Origin: Sphingobacterium kitahiroshimense
GTDB taxonomy: Bacteria > Bacteroidota > Bacteroidia > Sphingobacteriales > Sphingobacteriaceae
NCBI RefSeq assembly: GCF_025961315.1
Contig: NZ_JAOQNK010000001.1
Location: 5,704,001 to 5,768,000, forward strand
Length of the DNA stretch: 64,000 nt
Direction: 5' to 3'
Positions within the stretch are counted from its first letter, which is position 1. Each line of letters starts with the position of its first letter. Shown in pieces: positions 18,777-26,511 of the stretch. A program made the position numbers and the translations under genes. Under the pieces are notes generated by a model. It saw nothing but the letters and a program-made list of their open reading frames with translations, was not told where the DNA came from and searched no databases.

Positions 18777-19364
18777 TTATTTATTTTTAACTCCATCCCA
18801 AATGATGTTTACAACATCTTCGATGCTTTCATTTGATTTTAATTTGTTGTGTTTCACTCCTTTAATTGCTGATACAGCAGTTCCAAAGAAGACGCAAGCT
18901 AATGCTTCTACATTGGTGTCTTTTAATTCGCCTTTATTGATTCCTGTTGTTAAGAATTTAAGTATATTACTCTGACCACTAATAGATTCATTTGTTTCAT
19001 AACTGTTCACCTTATAATAAGGAGATGAGTAAAATTGTTCAAAAAAACTGAACATTTCTACATGTTCTCTGTAAAATTTTACAAAGCCTTTCCATATATG
19101 AAAAAAAGTGTCTTTATAAGTCAATTTATCATCCAGCGATCCAAAGATTGCTTCATTTAAAGTGTCGCCACAGTATTGAAACAGGCTAACGATCAAATCA
19201 TCTTTCGATGGGAAGTAATGATAGATTGTACCGATTGCGACATCAGCTTCCTGAGCTATCTTGCTCATCGCTGTGCCATGAAATCCATGATCTTTGATCA
19301 ACCGAAGTGTGGTCTCAAATATGGAAATCACTTTAGAATTATTTTTTGTGTATTGAACGTTCAT
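18777..19364 (-). CDS. TetR/AcrR-family regulator of the efflux operon
   Basis: The 195-residue protein has the TetR N-terminal helix-turn-helix (HGFHGTAMSKIAQEADVAIGTIYHYFPSKDDL, about 26-58 in shortened form), followed by an unconserved ligand-binding domain. As first gene of tetR-tolC-MFP-RND it probably represses its own operon. A perfect palindrome, TGAACGTTCA, overlaps its start codon. Confidence 0.92.
   Translation of the reverse strand: MNVQYTKNNSKVISIFETTLRLIKDHGFHGTAMSKIAQEADVAIGTIYHYFPSKDDLIVSLFQYCGDTLNEAIFGSLDDKLTYKDTFFHIWKGFVKFYREHVEMFSFFEQFYSSPYYKVNSYETNESISGQSNILKFLTTGINKGELKDTNVEALACVFFGTAVSAIKGVKHNKLKSNESIEDVVNIIWDGVKNK
19354..19363. promoter_or_regulatory. Candidate TetR operator overlapping the operon start codon
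   Basis: TGAACGTTCA is a perfect 10-bp palindrome lying within the first codons of tetR and just downstream of the -7 element at 19372-19379. Binding there would block initiation. Confidence 0.45.
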
Positions 19365-19371
19365 TCGGTTC

Positions 19372-19379
19372 CAAATGTA
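19372..19379 (-). promoter_or_regulatory. -7 promoter element (TACATTTG) of the efflux operon
   Basis: A consensus element on the minus strand, 7 nt from the tetR ATG, implying a leader of only about 3 nt. Confidence 0.6.
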
Positions 19380-19494
19380 GAAATTTTAATCAAATCTAAA
19401 TGTCAAAATATTGTAATGAAAAACTATATTTTATTCATTGCAGACATCTATTTATTCGCATTTCCGATGTTAACATATTTTAACATTTAGTTGG

Positions 19495-19525
19495 TTTGCT
19501 AATCAATTTGCATGGCCTATATTTG
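19495..19525 (+). promoter_or_regulatory. Strong tRNA-type promoter (TTTG-N19-TATATTTG)
   Basis: A -33 TTTG (19495-19498) and a perfect -7 TATATTTG (19518-19525) are separated by 19 bp. The block from 19519 to 19538 matches the promoter and start region of the tRNA-Thr unit (60998-61017) at 19 of 20 bases. Confidence 0.65.
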
Positions 19526-19529
19526 TACC

Positions 19530-19599
19530 ATCATAATTTAGGTTTATAATTGGTTAGTAAAGGTTTTCATTCTCCCCGTTTGAAAACCTTTCTTTTTTT
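19530..19599 (+). ncRNA. Putative ~70-nt small RNA or orphan tRNA-promoter transcript
   Basis: Predicted transcription starts near 19530 and ends at the hairpin 19559-19591 followed by a T-rich run. No ATG-initiated ORF lies inside. The segment around 19548-19556 (ATTGGTTAG) resembles a tRNA D-arm, so the unit may be what is left after loss of a tRNA gene, or a genuine sRNA. Confidence 0.4.
19559..19599 (+). terminator. Terminator of the short unit at 19.5 kb
   Basis: A perfect 11-bp stem (AAAGGTTTTCA / TGAAAACCTTT), 11-nt loop, then CTTTTTTT. Confidence 0.8.
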
Positions 19600-19620
19600 A
19601 CCTAAATAGGTACCAACACA

Positions 19621-19650
19621 AAAAAAGCCTAGTTGATTAACTAAGCTTTT
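19621..19650 (-). terminator. Terminator of the SCO/cytochrome c operon
   Basis: A 12-bp stem with one mismatch, followed on the minus strand by T-rich sequence, 20 nt after the cytochrome c stop codon. Confidence 0.65.
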
Positions 19651-19669
19651 CTTTAAATCATGGAATGTC

Positions 19670-20095
19670 CTACTTGCAATTTTTTAAACTCATCTGAACT
19701 TCTTCTAGACTGAATATTTTATCTTGCTTACCAAAATTTGTGGTAATATAGGTTAAAACATAGGCGATATCGATGTCGGTCAAGATTTCATTCGCTGGCA
19801 TTTTAGTGTTAAATGTTTTGCCCGCAACTACAATTTCTTCTTCTAGTCCATTCTTAACAATACAGGATAAACGATCTCTATTTTTTGTTAAAAATTCTAC
19901 ATCCGTTAATGGTGGATATAATAGGCCTAAGCCTTCACCCTTATCGCCATGACAATTTTTACAATGATTAATATATATTTTTTGTCCATTTACGGCATAT
20001 TGTGCTGTCTTTATATCTTTGCCTGACTGGCAACTGCTTATCGAGCATAAAGAATATAGAGCGATCAATACTCCTAAAAGATATAGTTTTATCAT
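19670..20095 (-). CDS. Monohaem c-type cytochrome lipoprotein
   Basis: The 141-residue product has a lipoprotein signal (lipobox SISSC, Cys near residue 22), one haem-binding motif CKNCH (with preceding NGQKIYINH), and a likely Met ligand in TKMPANEILTD. The ATG at 20095 was chosen because it follows the SCO stop codon by one base and gives an intact signal; the upstream in-frame ATG at 20173 would overlap SCO by 77 bp. It probably carries electrons in the periplasm. Co-transcribed with SCO and a small lipoprotein. Confidence 0.88.
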   Translation of the reverse strand: MIKLYLLGVLIALYSLCSISSCQSGKDIKTAQYAVNGQKIYINHCKNCHGDKGEGLGLLYPPLTDVEFLTKNRDRLSCIVKNGLEEEIVVAGKTFNTKMPANEILTDIDIAYVLTYITTNFGKQDKIFSLEEVQMSLKNCK

Positions 20096-20096
20096 T

Positions 20097-20744
20097 TTAC
20101 TTTTCTTCGAGTAGGATAGCAAGTTCTTTTTGTAGTTTCGCAACTTGCTCATCATTAGTACCGTCATAAGCACCGCGAATTCTTTTTTGTTTATCTACTA
20201 ATACCAGATATCCTTGATGATCATATCCTCCTGGCGCATTTTTGTCTTCTGCTGTGTAGACCAAGTATTGGTTTGCAATTCCATAGATATCGGCTTTTGA
20301 TCCCATCACAAAATTCCAATGATCATTGCTAACACCCAATTTATTGGCATATTCTTTCAAGACATGTGGCTGGTCATATTTGAAATCAATGCTATGTGAT
20401 AAAAAGTAAACTTGATCACTATCCTTATATTGCTCGTATACTTTCAACAGATTTCTGTTCATAGTAGGGCATATACTTGGGCAATGAGTGAAAAAGAAAT
20501 TAGCGATATACACTTTGTTATCGAAATTCTTATCCGTTATATAGACACTATCTTGATTTAGAAATTTGAAAGGTGGGATGGTATGGTATAGGGTATCAAT
20601 AACCGTCTTACCATCTATAATTTTCTCTACTGGTTCACGTTGACCATAAATAGGAAGTGTAACTGTATTGGACTGACAACTAGATATTGTAAATGTTGTT
20701 AGTGCAATAAGAAAAGAAGCACCAATCTGAATTGATTTTAACAT
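20097..20744 (-). CDS. SCO1/SenC-family copper chaperone, lipoprotein
   Basis: The 215-residue thioredoxin-fold protein has a lipoprotein signal (TFTISSC), the copper-binding motif CPSIC in the FFFTHCPSICPTM segment (about 88-92), and the distal His in GYDHQGYLVLVD (about 175). SCO proteins deliver copper to the CuA site of cytochrome c oxidase or act as thiol reductants. It sits between a small lipoprotein gene and a cytochrome c gene with 1-nt gaps, which fits a respiratory assembly role. Confidence 0.9.
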   Translation of the reverse strand: MLKSIQIGASFLIALTTFTISSCQSNTVTLPIYGQREPVEKIIDGKTVIDTLYHTIPPFKFLNQDSVYITDKNFDNKVYIANFFFTHCPSICPTMNRNLLKVYEQYKDSDQVYFLSHSIDFKYDQPHVLKEYANKLGVSNDHWNFVMGSKADIYGIANQYLVYTAEDKNAPGGYDHQGYLVLVDKQKRIRGAYDGTNDEQVAKLQKELAILLEEK

Positions 20745-20745
20745 A

Positions 20746-21174
20746 TTAATACTTTTTTAAGATTTCTTGTTTCTCTTTTGATACACGATCAAAGACTGCT
20801 TTCATGTCTTTTACTTTAGTCAATTCGCGATTAGCATAATCTACTGTCGTTGAATCGGCACTATAGTCTTTCATCCAATCCATCATATGATCTGTTGCAT
20901 CTTCGAGATTGCTTTTTAACTGAGACAATTCTTGTCGAGTATTTGTTGTATCTAGATTAGGTTTAGCTGTTTTTATAGCACTAAGGTTTGTGAGGATTGA
21001 ATCGATAGTAACTGCATCTTTATCAAAAATACTTACTTGCGGCATGATCTCATCATGAATTTTCATGGTTTCTTCTTGTGTTTTCGCTAAATCATATTGA
21101 TTATTTGTATTTGAGCTATTGGCACATGAAGTTATTGCAAAAGCTGACGCAACTAAAAAAGCTAATTTTTTCAT
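20746..21174 (-). CDS. Small lipoprotein of unknown function, first gene of the SCO operon
   Basis: The 142-residue protein has a lipoprotein signal (FAITSCAN, Cys at 17) and is otherwise predicted helical, rich in Lys, Asp, Thr and Met (HDEIMP near 41, HMMDWMKDY near 96-104). Similar small helical lipoproteins occur beside SCO genes in Bacteroidota. The His/Met-rich pairs would suit copper binding, but this is inference. No family with known function was recognised. Confidence 0.7.
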   Translation of the reverse strand: MKKLAFLVASAFAITSCANSSNTNNQYDLAKTQEETMKIHDEIMPQVSIFDKDAVTIDSILTNLSAIKTAKPNLDTTNTRQELSQLKSNLEDATDHMMDWMKDYSADSTTVDYANRELTKVKDMKAVFDRVSKEKQEILKKY

Positions 21175-21199
21175 ATTGAAATATTTTGTCTGTTACTGA

Positions 21200-21207
21200 C
21201 AAAGATA
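21200..21207 (-). promoter_or_regulatory. -7 promoter element (TATCTTTG) of the SCO operon
   Basis: A consensus element on the minus strand, 25 nt upstream of the lipoprotein ATG. Confidence 0.55.
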
Positions 21208-21235
21208 CCAAATAGATAAAGAAGATAATAGCTTA

Positions 21236-21715
21236 TTATACTCTGGTGTATGTAAAATTCAGGTCACGAATATAGATTTCATTTTTCGCAATGGCACAAA
21301 TTTCATTTTGATCGTTCACAATTTCTACAGAAAATGTCTTAATAATCCGACCTCTGTTTTTAAGTGTATCCATGCATTCATTAAAATCCTCGTCAGTTAT
21401 TTTGATCGAAAATCTAAGATTGGTCAAGCCAGGCTTTTTATATTCAATGGATGCTGATTTGAGCCAAGCTACAGTTTTTTTAAATCCATGCGATTGTAAG
21501 CGCTGATCAATAAGAATCGCATAAAAAGGATCAACTGCTGAAAAAATTGTTCCACCAAATATGGTACTGTTTGAGTTTTTATTGAAAATACTTTTGATAA
21601 TTTTTACATCCACACCTTGAAAGTCTGTATGAATTTTTTTGACCCATATGCGTTGGAATAAAAATGGCGGGTAAATTCTTAATAACCACTTTAGGGATTT
21701 GGGACTATACAACAT
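21236..21715 (-). CDS. DUF4442-like hotdog-fold (thioesterase-related) protein
   Basis: The 159-residue protein fits the DUF4442/hotdog family: FGGTIFSAVDPFYAILIDQRL (about 58-78) corresponds to the hotdog helix region, followed by strands AWLKSASIEYKKPG and RIIKTFSVEIVNDQNEICAIAKNEIYIR. A role in acyl-CoA hydrolysis is possible but unproven. The ATG at 21715 was chosen because a promoter element ends 4 nt before it; the in-frame start at 21733 lies upstream of that element. Confidence 0.75.
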   Translation of the reverse strand: MLYSPKSLKWLLRIYPPFLFQRIWVKKIHTDFQGVDVKIIKSIFNKNSNSTIFGGTIFSAVDPFYAILIDQRLQSHGFKKTVAWLKSASIEYKKPGLTNLRFSIKITDEDFNECMDTLKNRGRIIKTFSVEIVNDQNEICAIAKNEIYIRDLNFTYTRV

Positions 21716-21719
21716 GGTG

Positions 21720-21727
21720 CAAATGTA
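21720..21727 (-). promoter_or_regulatory. -7 promoter element (TACATTTG), leaderless spacing
   Basis: A consensus element, then CACC, then ATG at 21715: exactly 4 nt, so the start codon is the predicted +1. Confidence 0.6.
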
Positions 21728-21805
21728 ATACAATAAATTAAAATTCGTTTGCTAATTGATTTGTAAAAATGGTTCCACAATGATATTTTTATAAAAAAAT
21801 AAAAT

Positions 21806-23041
21806 ATGGCTAACCAACCCGAAATGTCCTCAAACAAGAATGTTTGGATTATTATTCTTGTTGCCTCATTGGGGTATTTTGTTGATATATATGACCTCAT
21901 TATCTTTTCGATTGTTCGTGTAAAATCTTTTGAAGAAATCGGTGTTTCTCCCACGGATATGCGTTCTGAGGGGGAGTTTGTATTAAATATGCAGATGGGC
22001 GGATTACTGATTGGAGGCGTGATCTGGGGGATCATTGGTGATAAGTTTGGGCGATTGAAAGTCTTGTTTGGTTCGATTTTGCTGTATTCATTGGCGAACA
22101 TATCGAATGGTTTTGTACAAGATGTGATGACGTACGGTATCATTCGTTTCATTGCCGGTATTGGTTTAGCGGGTGAATTGGGAGCCGGTATTACCTTAGT
22201 TAGCGAAAGCATGCATAAGTCAAAACGGGGGTATGGTACCATGCTGGTTGCTACAGTTGGTGTCTTAGGCGCCGTTTTAGGATATTTTATATCTGAACAA
22301 TATGATTGGAGAACTGCTTACTTTGTTGGCGGCGGTATGGGATTGTTGTTACTGTTAATGCGGGTAGGAGCACTCGAGTCTGGCTTGTTTAAAACAGCAG
22401 AAGAGAAAACAGTAGTGAAGGGCAAGTTTAGTATGCTTTTTACTGATAAACGTCGTTTTAAAAGATATTTATACTGTTTGTGCATCGGATTACCGATTTG
22501 GTTTGTGGTAGGTGTACTGGTTACTCAGGCTCCAGAGATTGGTAAAGCGCTACATGCGCCAGTTGTTCTTAGTGCTGGAAAAGGAGTTTTGTTCACCTAT
22601 CTGGGGATTTCTTTAGGGGATTTACTAGCAGGTTTATTAGCTCAGGTTTTGAAATCACGAAAGAAAGTCGTTTTACTGTGTCAAATAATTATCCTCGTAA
22701 GTTCTTCATGGTACTTATTAAGTGATGGTTTGTCTGAGACTAAATTTATATGGCTTTCCTTTTTTATGGGACTTGGTATAGGTTATTGGGCAACTTTTGT
22801 CACCATATCTGCAGAACAGTTCGGGACGAATTTGCGAGCTACAGTGGCCACTACTGCACCTAACTTTGTTCGTGGAGCACTGATCCCTTCAACAATGTTG
22901 TACGGTGTTCTTGTCAATCACTGGGGTATTATTACAGCCGCATTTATGATGATATTTTTATTATCAGGAATTGCTATATATGCATTAACACAGCTCGAAG
23001 AGAGCTTTGATAAAGATCTGAATTATCTGGAAGAAGAGTAG
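21806..23041 (+). CDS. MFS transporter (sugar/aromatic-acid symporter-like)
   Basis: The 411-residue membrane protein has 12 predicted helices. MFS motif A appears after TM2 (GIIGDKFGRLKVL), and an RFIAGIGLAGELGAGITLVSE-type helix follows, typical of the metabolite:H+ symporter group. An acidic first-helix motif (DIYDLIIFS) is notable. The substrate cannot be inferred. Monocistronic; its 3' end lies 7 bp from that of the convergent Cys-rich mini-gene. Confidence 0.9.
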   Translation: MANQPEMSSNKNVWIIILVASLGYFVDIYDLIIFSIVRVKSFEEIGVSPTDMRSEGEFVLNMQMGGLLIGGVIWGIIGDKFGRLKVLFGSILLYSLANISNGFVQDVMTYGIIRFIAGIGLAGELGAGITLVSESMHKSKRGYGTMLVATVGVLGAVLGYFISEQYDWRTAYFVGGGMGLLLLLMRVGALESGLFKTAEEKTVVKGKFSMLFTDKRRFKRYLYCLCIGLPIWFVVGVLVTQAPEIGKALHAPVVLSAGKGVLFTYLGISLGDLLAGLLAQVLKSRKKVVLLCQIIILVSSSWYLLSDGLSETKFIWLSFFMGLGIGYWATFVTISAEQFGTNLRATVATTAPNFVRGALIPSTMLYGVLVNHWGIITAAFMMIFLLSGIAIYALTQLEESFDKDLNYLEEE

Positions 23042-23048
23042 GCAAAAA

Positions 23049-23228
23049 TTAGCGCTTTGGACATTTGCCGCAACGATTCCCTTTTTTATATTTCTTACAA
23101 CATTTTTTGAAACAAGCACATGAAAAAGGAGAAAACGGACTTGATGCTTTTGTATCAGCACAAAAATCTATTTTCTCCTTTGAGAATGTATCTTGAAATT
23201 CTGTTCCTTGCAATTCTGAAGTATTCAT
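23049..23228 (-). CDS. 59-aa cysteine-rich protein
   Basis: A short ORF with its own promoter element and leaderless spacing. The polar N-terminal half has one Cys (residue 23). The C-terminal half is basic and cysteine-dense (CACFKKCC then YKKGNRCGKCPKR), seven of its eight Cys falling in residues 37-56. The pattern suggests a small metal-binding (Zn or Fe-S) or nucleic-acid-associated protein. Similar small proteins with a CCKKYKKG-type tail are widespread in Bacteroidota as far as I recall, but no function is known to me. Confidence 0.75.
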   Translation of the reverse strand: MNTSELQGTEFQDTFSKEKIDFCADTKASSPFSPFSCACFKKCCKKYKKGNRCGKCPKR

Positions 23229-23232
23229 AATG

Positions 23233-23240
23233 CAAAGATA
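23233..23240 (-). promoter_or_regulatory. -7 promoter element (TATCTTTG), leaderless spacing
   Basis: A consensus element, CATT, then ATG at 23228: exactly 4 nt. Its presence supports the 59-aa ORF as real. Confidence 0.6.
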
Positions 23241-23278
23241 TATATTATTTATAAGCAGTCTAAATAAAAAACGTTAAA

Positions 23279-23851
23279 TTACATCTTTTTTAGTAAGTTG
23301 TCAATTACCTTAGGGTATTGCTGATGTTCTAATTGTTGTCCTTTAAACTTAATTACCTCTAAAGTATCATGAGGCTCTACTTTAAATCGGCCTTGATAAA
23401 TTACTTCTCCTTCATCAAAATGCTCATTTGCAAAATGAATTGTTATGCCATGCTCTGTTTCTTTATTTGCCAATACGGCTTTATGAACATGATCACCATA
23501 CATACCTTTGCCACCATATTTAGGTAACAGCGCTGGATGGATATTAATAATCTTATTTGGAAAAGCTTGTAAAAGATTATTAGGAACTAACCAAAGGAAT
23601 CCTGCAAGTACAATTAAGTCAATGTTTAAGTTTTTTAACATTTTAACAATTTCGTCCGATCTGAAAAATTCATTTCGGTCAAATACGTGGACAGGTATTT
23701 CAAAATTATCAGCTCTTTGGATAACATATGCATCAGCATTATTGCTCAATACGATAGCGATTTCGGCATCTTCAGAATATTTAAAATATTCCATTATTTT
23801 TTGGGCATTGGAACCAGAACCTGAAGCAAATATGGCAATACGTTTTTTCAC
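23279..23851 (-). CDS. purN: Phosphoribosylglycinamide formyltransferase PurN
   Basis: The 190-residue protein matches GAR transformylase: N-terminal IAIFASGSGSNAQKI (PRPP-ribose phosphate loop), LIVLAGFLWLVP, then the catalytic segment INIHPALLPKYGGKGMYGDHVHKAV (Asn-His pair near 102-104) and the DEGEVIYQ motif with the catalytic Asp. It carries out the third step of purine synthesis with 10-formyl-THF. The start codon is GTG at 23851; no closer ATG fits. Confidence 0.95.
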   Translation of the reverse strand: MKKRIAIFASGSGSNAQKIMEYFKYSEDAEIAIVLSNNADAYVIQRADNFEIPVHVFDRNEFFRSDEIVKMLKNLNIDLIVLAGFLWLVPNNLLQAFPNKIINIHPALLPKYGGKGMYGDHVHKAVLANKETEHGITIHFANEHFDEGEVIYQGRFKVEPHDTLEVIKFKGQQLEHQQYPKVIDNLLKKM

Positions 23852-23894
23852 AGTTTAATTGTGTTAAGTGACGTTCTAAAAAAAGTTAATCAAC

Positions 23895-23902
23895 CAAACT
23901 TA
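23895..23902 (-). promoter_or_regulatory. -7 promoter element (TAAGTTTG) of purN
   Basis: A consensus element, 43 nt upstream of the GTG start. Confidence 0.5.
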
Positions 23903-23997
23903 CGTTATTTTTTGTAAATAAACTAACAGCTTGGTGTTATGTGTACAATTTGACTCGTATATTTAACCTTTGGCAATACTGTTTTATTTTTAAGCTT

Positions 23998-24495
23998 ATG
24001 AAAACATTTACATTAATACTAATTACTTTTTTACTTATACCAACAAAGCGGGTCAGTGCTCAGGCGCCTACACAGATCCAATATTTTTCTCTTCAAGAGG
24101 TATTTACCGGTAAATCTTTTAAAACGTCCGATTTACCAAAGGAGGGACTTATCATTTTTAATTACTACGATACGGGCTGTAGTCATTGTCAGAAAATGGG
24201 GGCGGGGATAGCGGATCAGCTACAGGCGTTTAAAAATATTAAATTCTACTTTGTTGCCATGAATGATGTCGAATATGTGGAAGGATTTATAAATATGTTT
24301 GCAAAGAAATTGAGACCTCATCCTAACGTATCTTTTATTTTAGATAAAAATGGACAGTTTATCAGCTTATTTAAACCTACACAAACACCTTCACTGTATA
24401 TCTACGATGCAAAAACACACAAATTATTAAAACATTTAGATGGTGTTGATGATGTTAAGGTATTGCAAGTAGCTTTGCAACAGCTAATCAAATAG
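23998..24495 (+). CDS. Exported thioredoxin-like protein
   Basis: The 165-residue product has a Sec signal peptide (cleavage near RVSAQ) and a thioredoxin fold with the redox motif CSHC in YYDTGCSHCQKMG (about 60), plus a cis-Pro region TQTPSLYIYD near 136-145. It is close to TlpA/peroxiredoxin-like envelope thiol-disulfide proteins. The ATG at 23998 is preferred to the GTG at 23941, since it gives a normal signal peptide and lies 5 nt after a TATTTTTA promoter-like element. Confidence 0.85.
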   Translation: MKTFTLILITFLLIPTKRVSAQAPTQIQYFSLQEVFTGKSFKTSDLPKEGLIIFNYYDTGCSHCQKMGAGIADQLQAFKNIKFYFVAMNDVEYVEGFINMFAKKLRPHPNVSFILDKNGQFISLFKPTQTPSLYIYDAKTHKLLKHLDGVDDVKVLQVALQQLIK

Positions 24496-24568
24496 TTTTG
24501 CTTGTCTTCTAGTTGTAATTTTTAAATACAAGAGTCTTTTTTTGATACAACTAATTATAAATATTTGC

Positions 24569-24576
24569 TATTTTTG
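24569..24576 (+). promoter_or_regulatory. -7 promoter element (TATTTTTG) of the PurF-like gene
   Basis: A consensus element ending 17 nt before the ATG at 24594. Confidence 0.55.
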
Positions 24577-24593
24577 CGACATCAAATCAAGAT

Positions 24594-26504
24594 ATGAGCG
24601 ACTCAATTAAACACGAGTGCGGTATTGCACTTATTCGACTGTTAAAGCCCCTTTCTTATTACCAGGAAAAATACGGTACGCCTTACTACGGCATAAACAA
24701 ATTGTACTTATTGATGGAAAAGCAACACAACCGTGGCCAAGATGGTGCGGGTATTGCAACCATAAAATTCGACGTAAAGCCAGGAAATCGGTACATTTCT
24801 CGTTACAGAGCGATGGGATCCAGTGCTGTGGCTGATATCTTTGAATATGTACAAAAGAAGTTTGCATCTGTACACAAGGCATATCCGGAGGAATCTAAAG
24901 ATACACAATGGTTAAAAGATAATGTTAGTTTTACCGGAGAGGTATTGTTAGGTCATTTGCGTTACGGTACTCATGGTAAAAATAGCATTGAAAGTTGTCA
25001 TCCTTTCTTAAGACAGAACAACTGGATGTCTCGCAATTTGGTTGTTGCCGGTAATTTTAACATGACAAATGTTGACGAATTATTGCAACAGTTGTACGAG
25101 CTAGGTCAACACCCAAAAGAAAAGGCAGATACAGTTACTGTATTGGAAAAAATTGGACATTTCTTAGATGACGAAAACCAGGATTTATTTGACAAGTTTA
25201 AGAAAGAAGGTTATTCTAATATTGAAATCAGTTCTCTGATTGCAAAAAACTTGGATGTTCCTAAGATCTTAACGCGTTCAGCAAAAACTTGGGATGGTGG
25301 TTATACGATTGCAGGTATATTTGGTCATGGAGATGCATTTGTTATGCGCGACCCTGCCGGTATCCGTCCTGCTTTCTATTATAAAGACGATGAAGTGCTT
25401 GTTGTTGCTTCGGAAAGACCAGTTATTCAGACTGCATTTAATATTCCTATTGATAAAGTGCAGGAAATTAAACCTGGACATGCGTTGATTGCAAAAAAAG
25501 ATGGGACAGTTACCGAAGAAATGTTTAGAGAGCCTGTTGAGCAAAAATCATGTTCTTTCGAGCGTATCTATTTTTCAAGAGGTTCAGATGCTGATATTTA
25601 TAAAGAACGTAAAAAATTAGGTCGCCTTTTGTGTCCGCAAGTATTAAATGCAATTGATAATAATATTAAGAACACGGTATTTTCTTTTATTCCAAATACG
25701 GCTGAAGTATCTTACTACGGTCTGATGGATGGTATCAATACCTACGTTAGAGATTTTCAAAAGGATGCCTTATTAAATAGAGCTGATAAGATTGATGACG
25801 GTGAGTTAGAAGATATTTTAAGCATTCATCCTCGTTTTGAGAAATTGAATGTGAAAGATGCTAAGTTACGTACATTTATTACTCAAGATGCTGATCGTAC
25901 TGATATGGTACAGCATGTATACGATACAACTTACGGAATTGTTAAAGATCATGAAGACACAATCGTTGCGATTGATGATTCCATTGTCAGAGGAACAACC
26001 TTAAAACAAAGTATCTTAACAATTTTAGATCGTCTGAATCCGAAGAAGATTGTAATTGTTTCATCAGCACCGCAAATTCGTTACCCAGATTGTTACGGTA
26101 TCGATATGTCTAGAATGGGTGAGTTTGTTGCTTTTGAAGCAGCTATATCGTTATTAAGACAACGTGGTTTAGCACATATTATTGATGAAGTATATCAAAA
26201 ATGTTTGGTTTCGATAACAGCAGATATTGACGAAATAGAAAATTATGTCAAAGCTATCTACGAACCCTTTACAGATGATGAAATTTCAAATGAAATTGCG
26301 AGAATCATTACGCCACATCATTTGAAAGCTGAAGTAACAGTGATTTTCCAGACTTTAGATAATTTACACATTGCTTGTCCTGATCATAAAGGTGATTGGT
26401 ACTTCTCTGGTAATTATCCGACTCCTGGAGGAAATAAAGTTGTCAATAAAGCATTTATGAACTGGGTAGAAGGTAAGAACGTAAGAGCTTACTTCAGCAG
26501 TTAA
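24594..26504 (+). CDS. Long-form amidophosphoribosyltransferase (PurF-like)
   Basis: The 636-residue protein combines a class II glutaminase domain and a phosphoribosyltransferase domain. The glutaminase nucleophile would be Cys9 in HECGIALI, so eight residues must be removed to free it, as in PurF propeptide processing. EKQHNRGQDGAGIAT (about 42-56) matches the PurF RGQDGAG block. The PRPP-binding loop VAIDDSIVRGTTL is near 458-470. PurF transfers glutamine amide N to PRPP, the first step of purine synthesis. It is longer than canonical PurF (about 470-510) because of insertions and a C-terminal extension; Bacteroidota often carry both forms. Confidence 0.85.
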   Translation: MSDSIKHECGIALIRLLKPLSYYQEKYGTPYYGINKLYLLMEKQHNRGQDGAGIATIKFDVKPGNRYISRYRAMGSSAVADIFEYVQKKFASVHKAYPEESKDTQWLKDNVSFTGEVLLGHLRYGTHGKNSIESCHPFLRQNNWMSRNLVVAGNFNMTNVDELLQQLYELGQHPKEKADTVTVLEKIGHFLDDENQDLFDKFKKEGYSNIEISSLIAKNLDVPKILTRSAKTWDGGYTIAGIFGHGDAFVMRDPAGIRPAFYYKDDEVLVVASERPVIQTAFNIPIDKVQEIKPGHALIAKKDGTVTEEMFREPVEQKSCSFERIYFSRGSDADIYKERKKLGRLLCPQVLNAIDNNIKNTVFSFIPNTAEVSYYGLMDGINTYVRDFQKDALLNRADKIDDGELEDILSIHPRFEKLNVKDAKLRTFITQDADRTDMVQHVYDTTYGIVKDHEDTIVAIDDSIVRGTTLKQSILTILDRLNPKKIVIVSSAPQIRYPDCYGIDMSRMGEFVAFEAAISLLRQRGLAHIIDEVYQKCLVSITADIDEIENYVKAIYEPFTDDEISNEIARIITPHHLKAEVTVIFQTLDNLHIACPDHKGDWYFSGNYPTPGGNKVVNKAFMNWVEGKNVRAYFSS

Positions 26505-26511
26505 TAAGAGC

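Larger units (their letters stand above)
19365..19669. other. 305-bp gap between tetR and the cytochrome c gene
   Basis: It contains the efflux operon promoter, a complete promoter-terminator unit on the plus strand (19495-19599) and the terminator of the cytochrome operon (19621-19650). No ORF with coding character was seen. Confidence 0.6.

Noticed and set aside
21691..22242. 183-codon minus-strand ORF overlapping the MFS gene
   Set aside because: It lies antisense within the well-supported MFS transporter and has no recognisable domain; its composition mirrors the sense gene.
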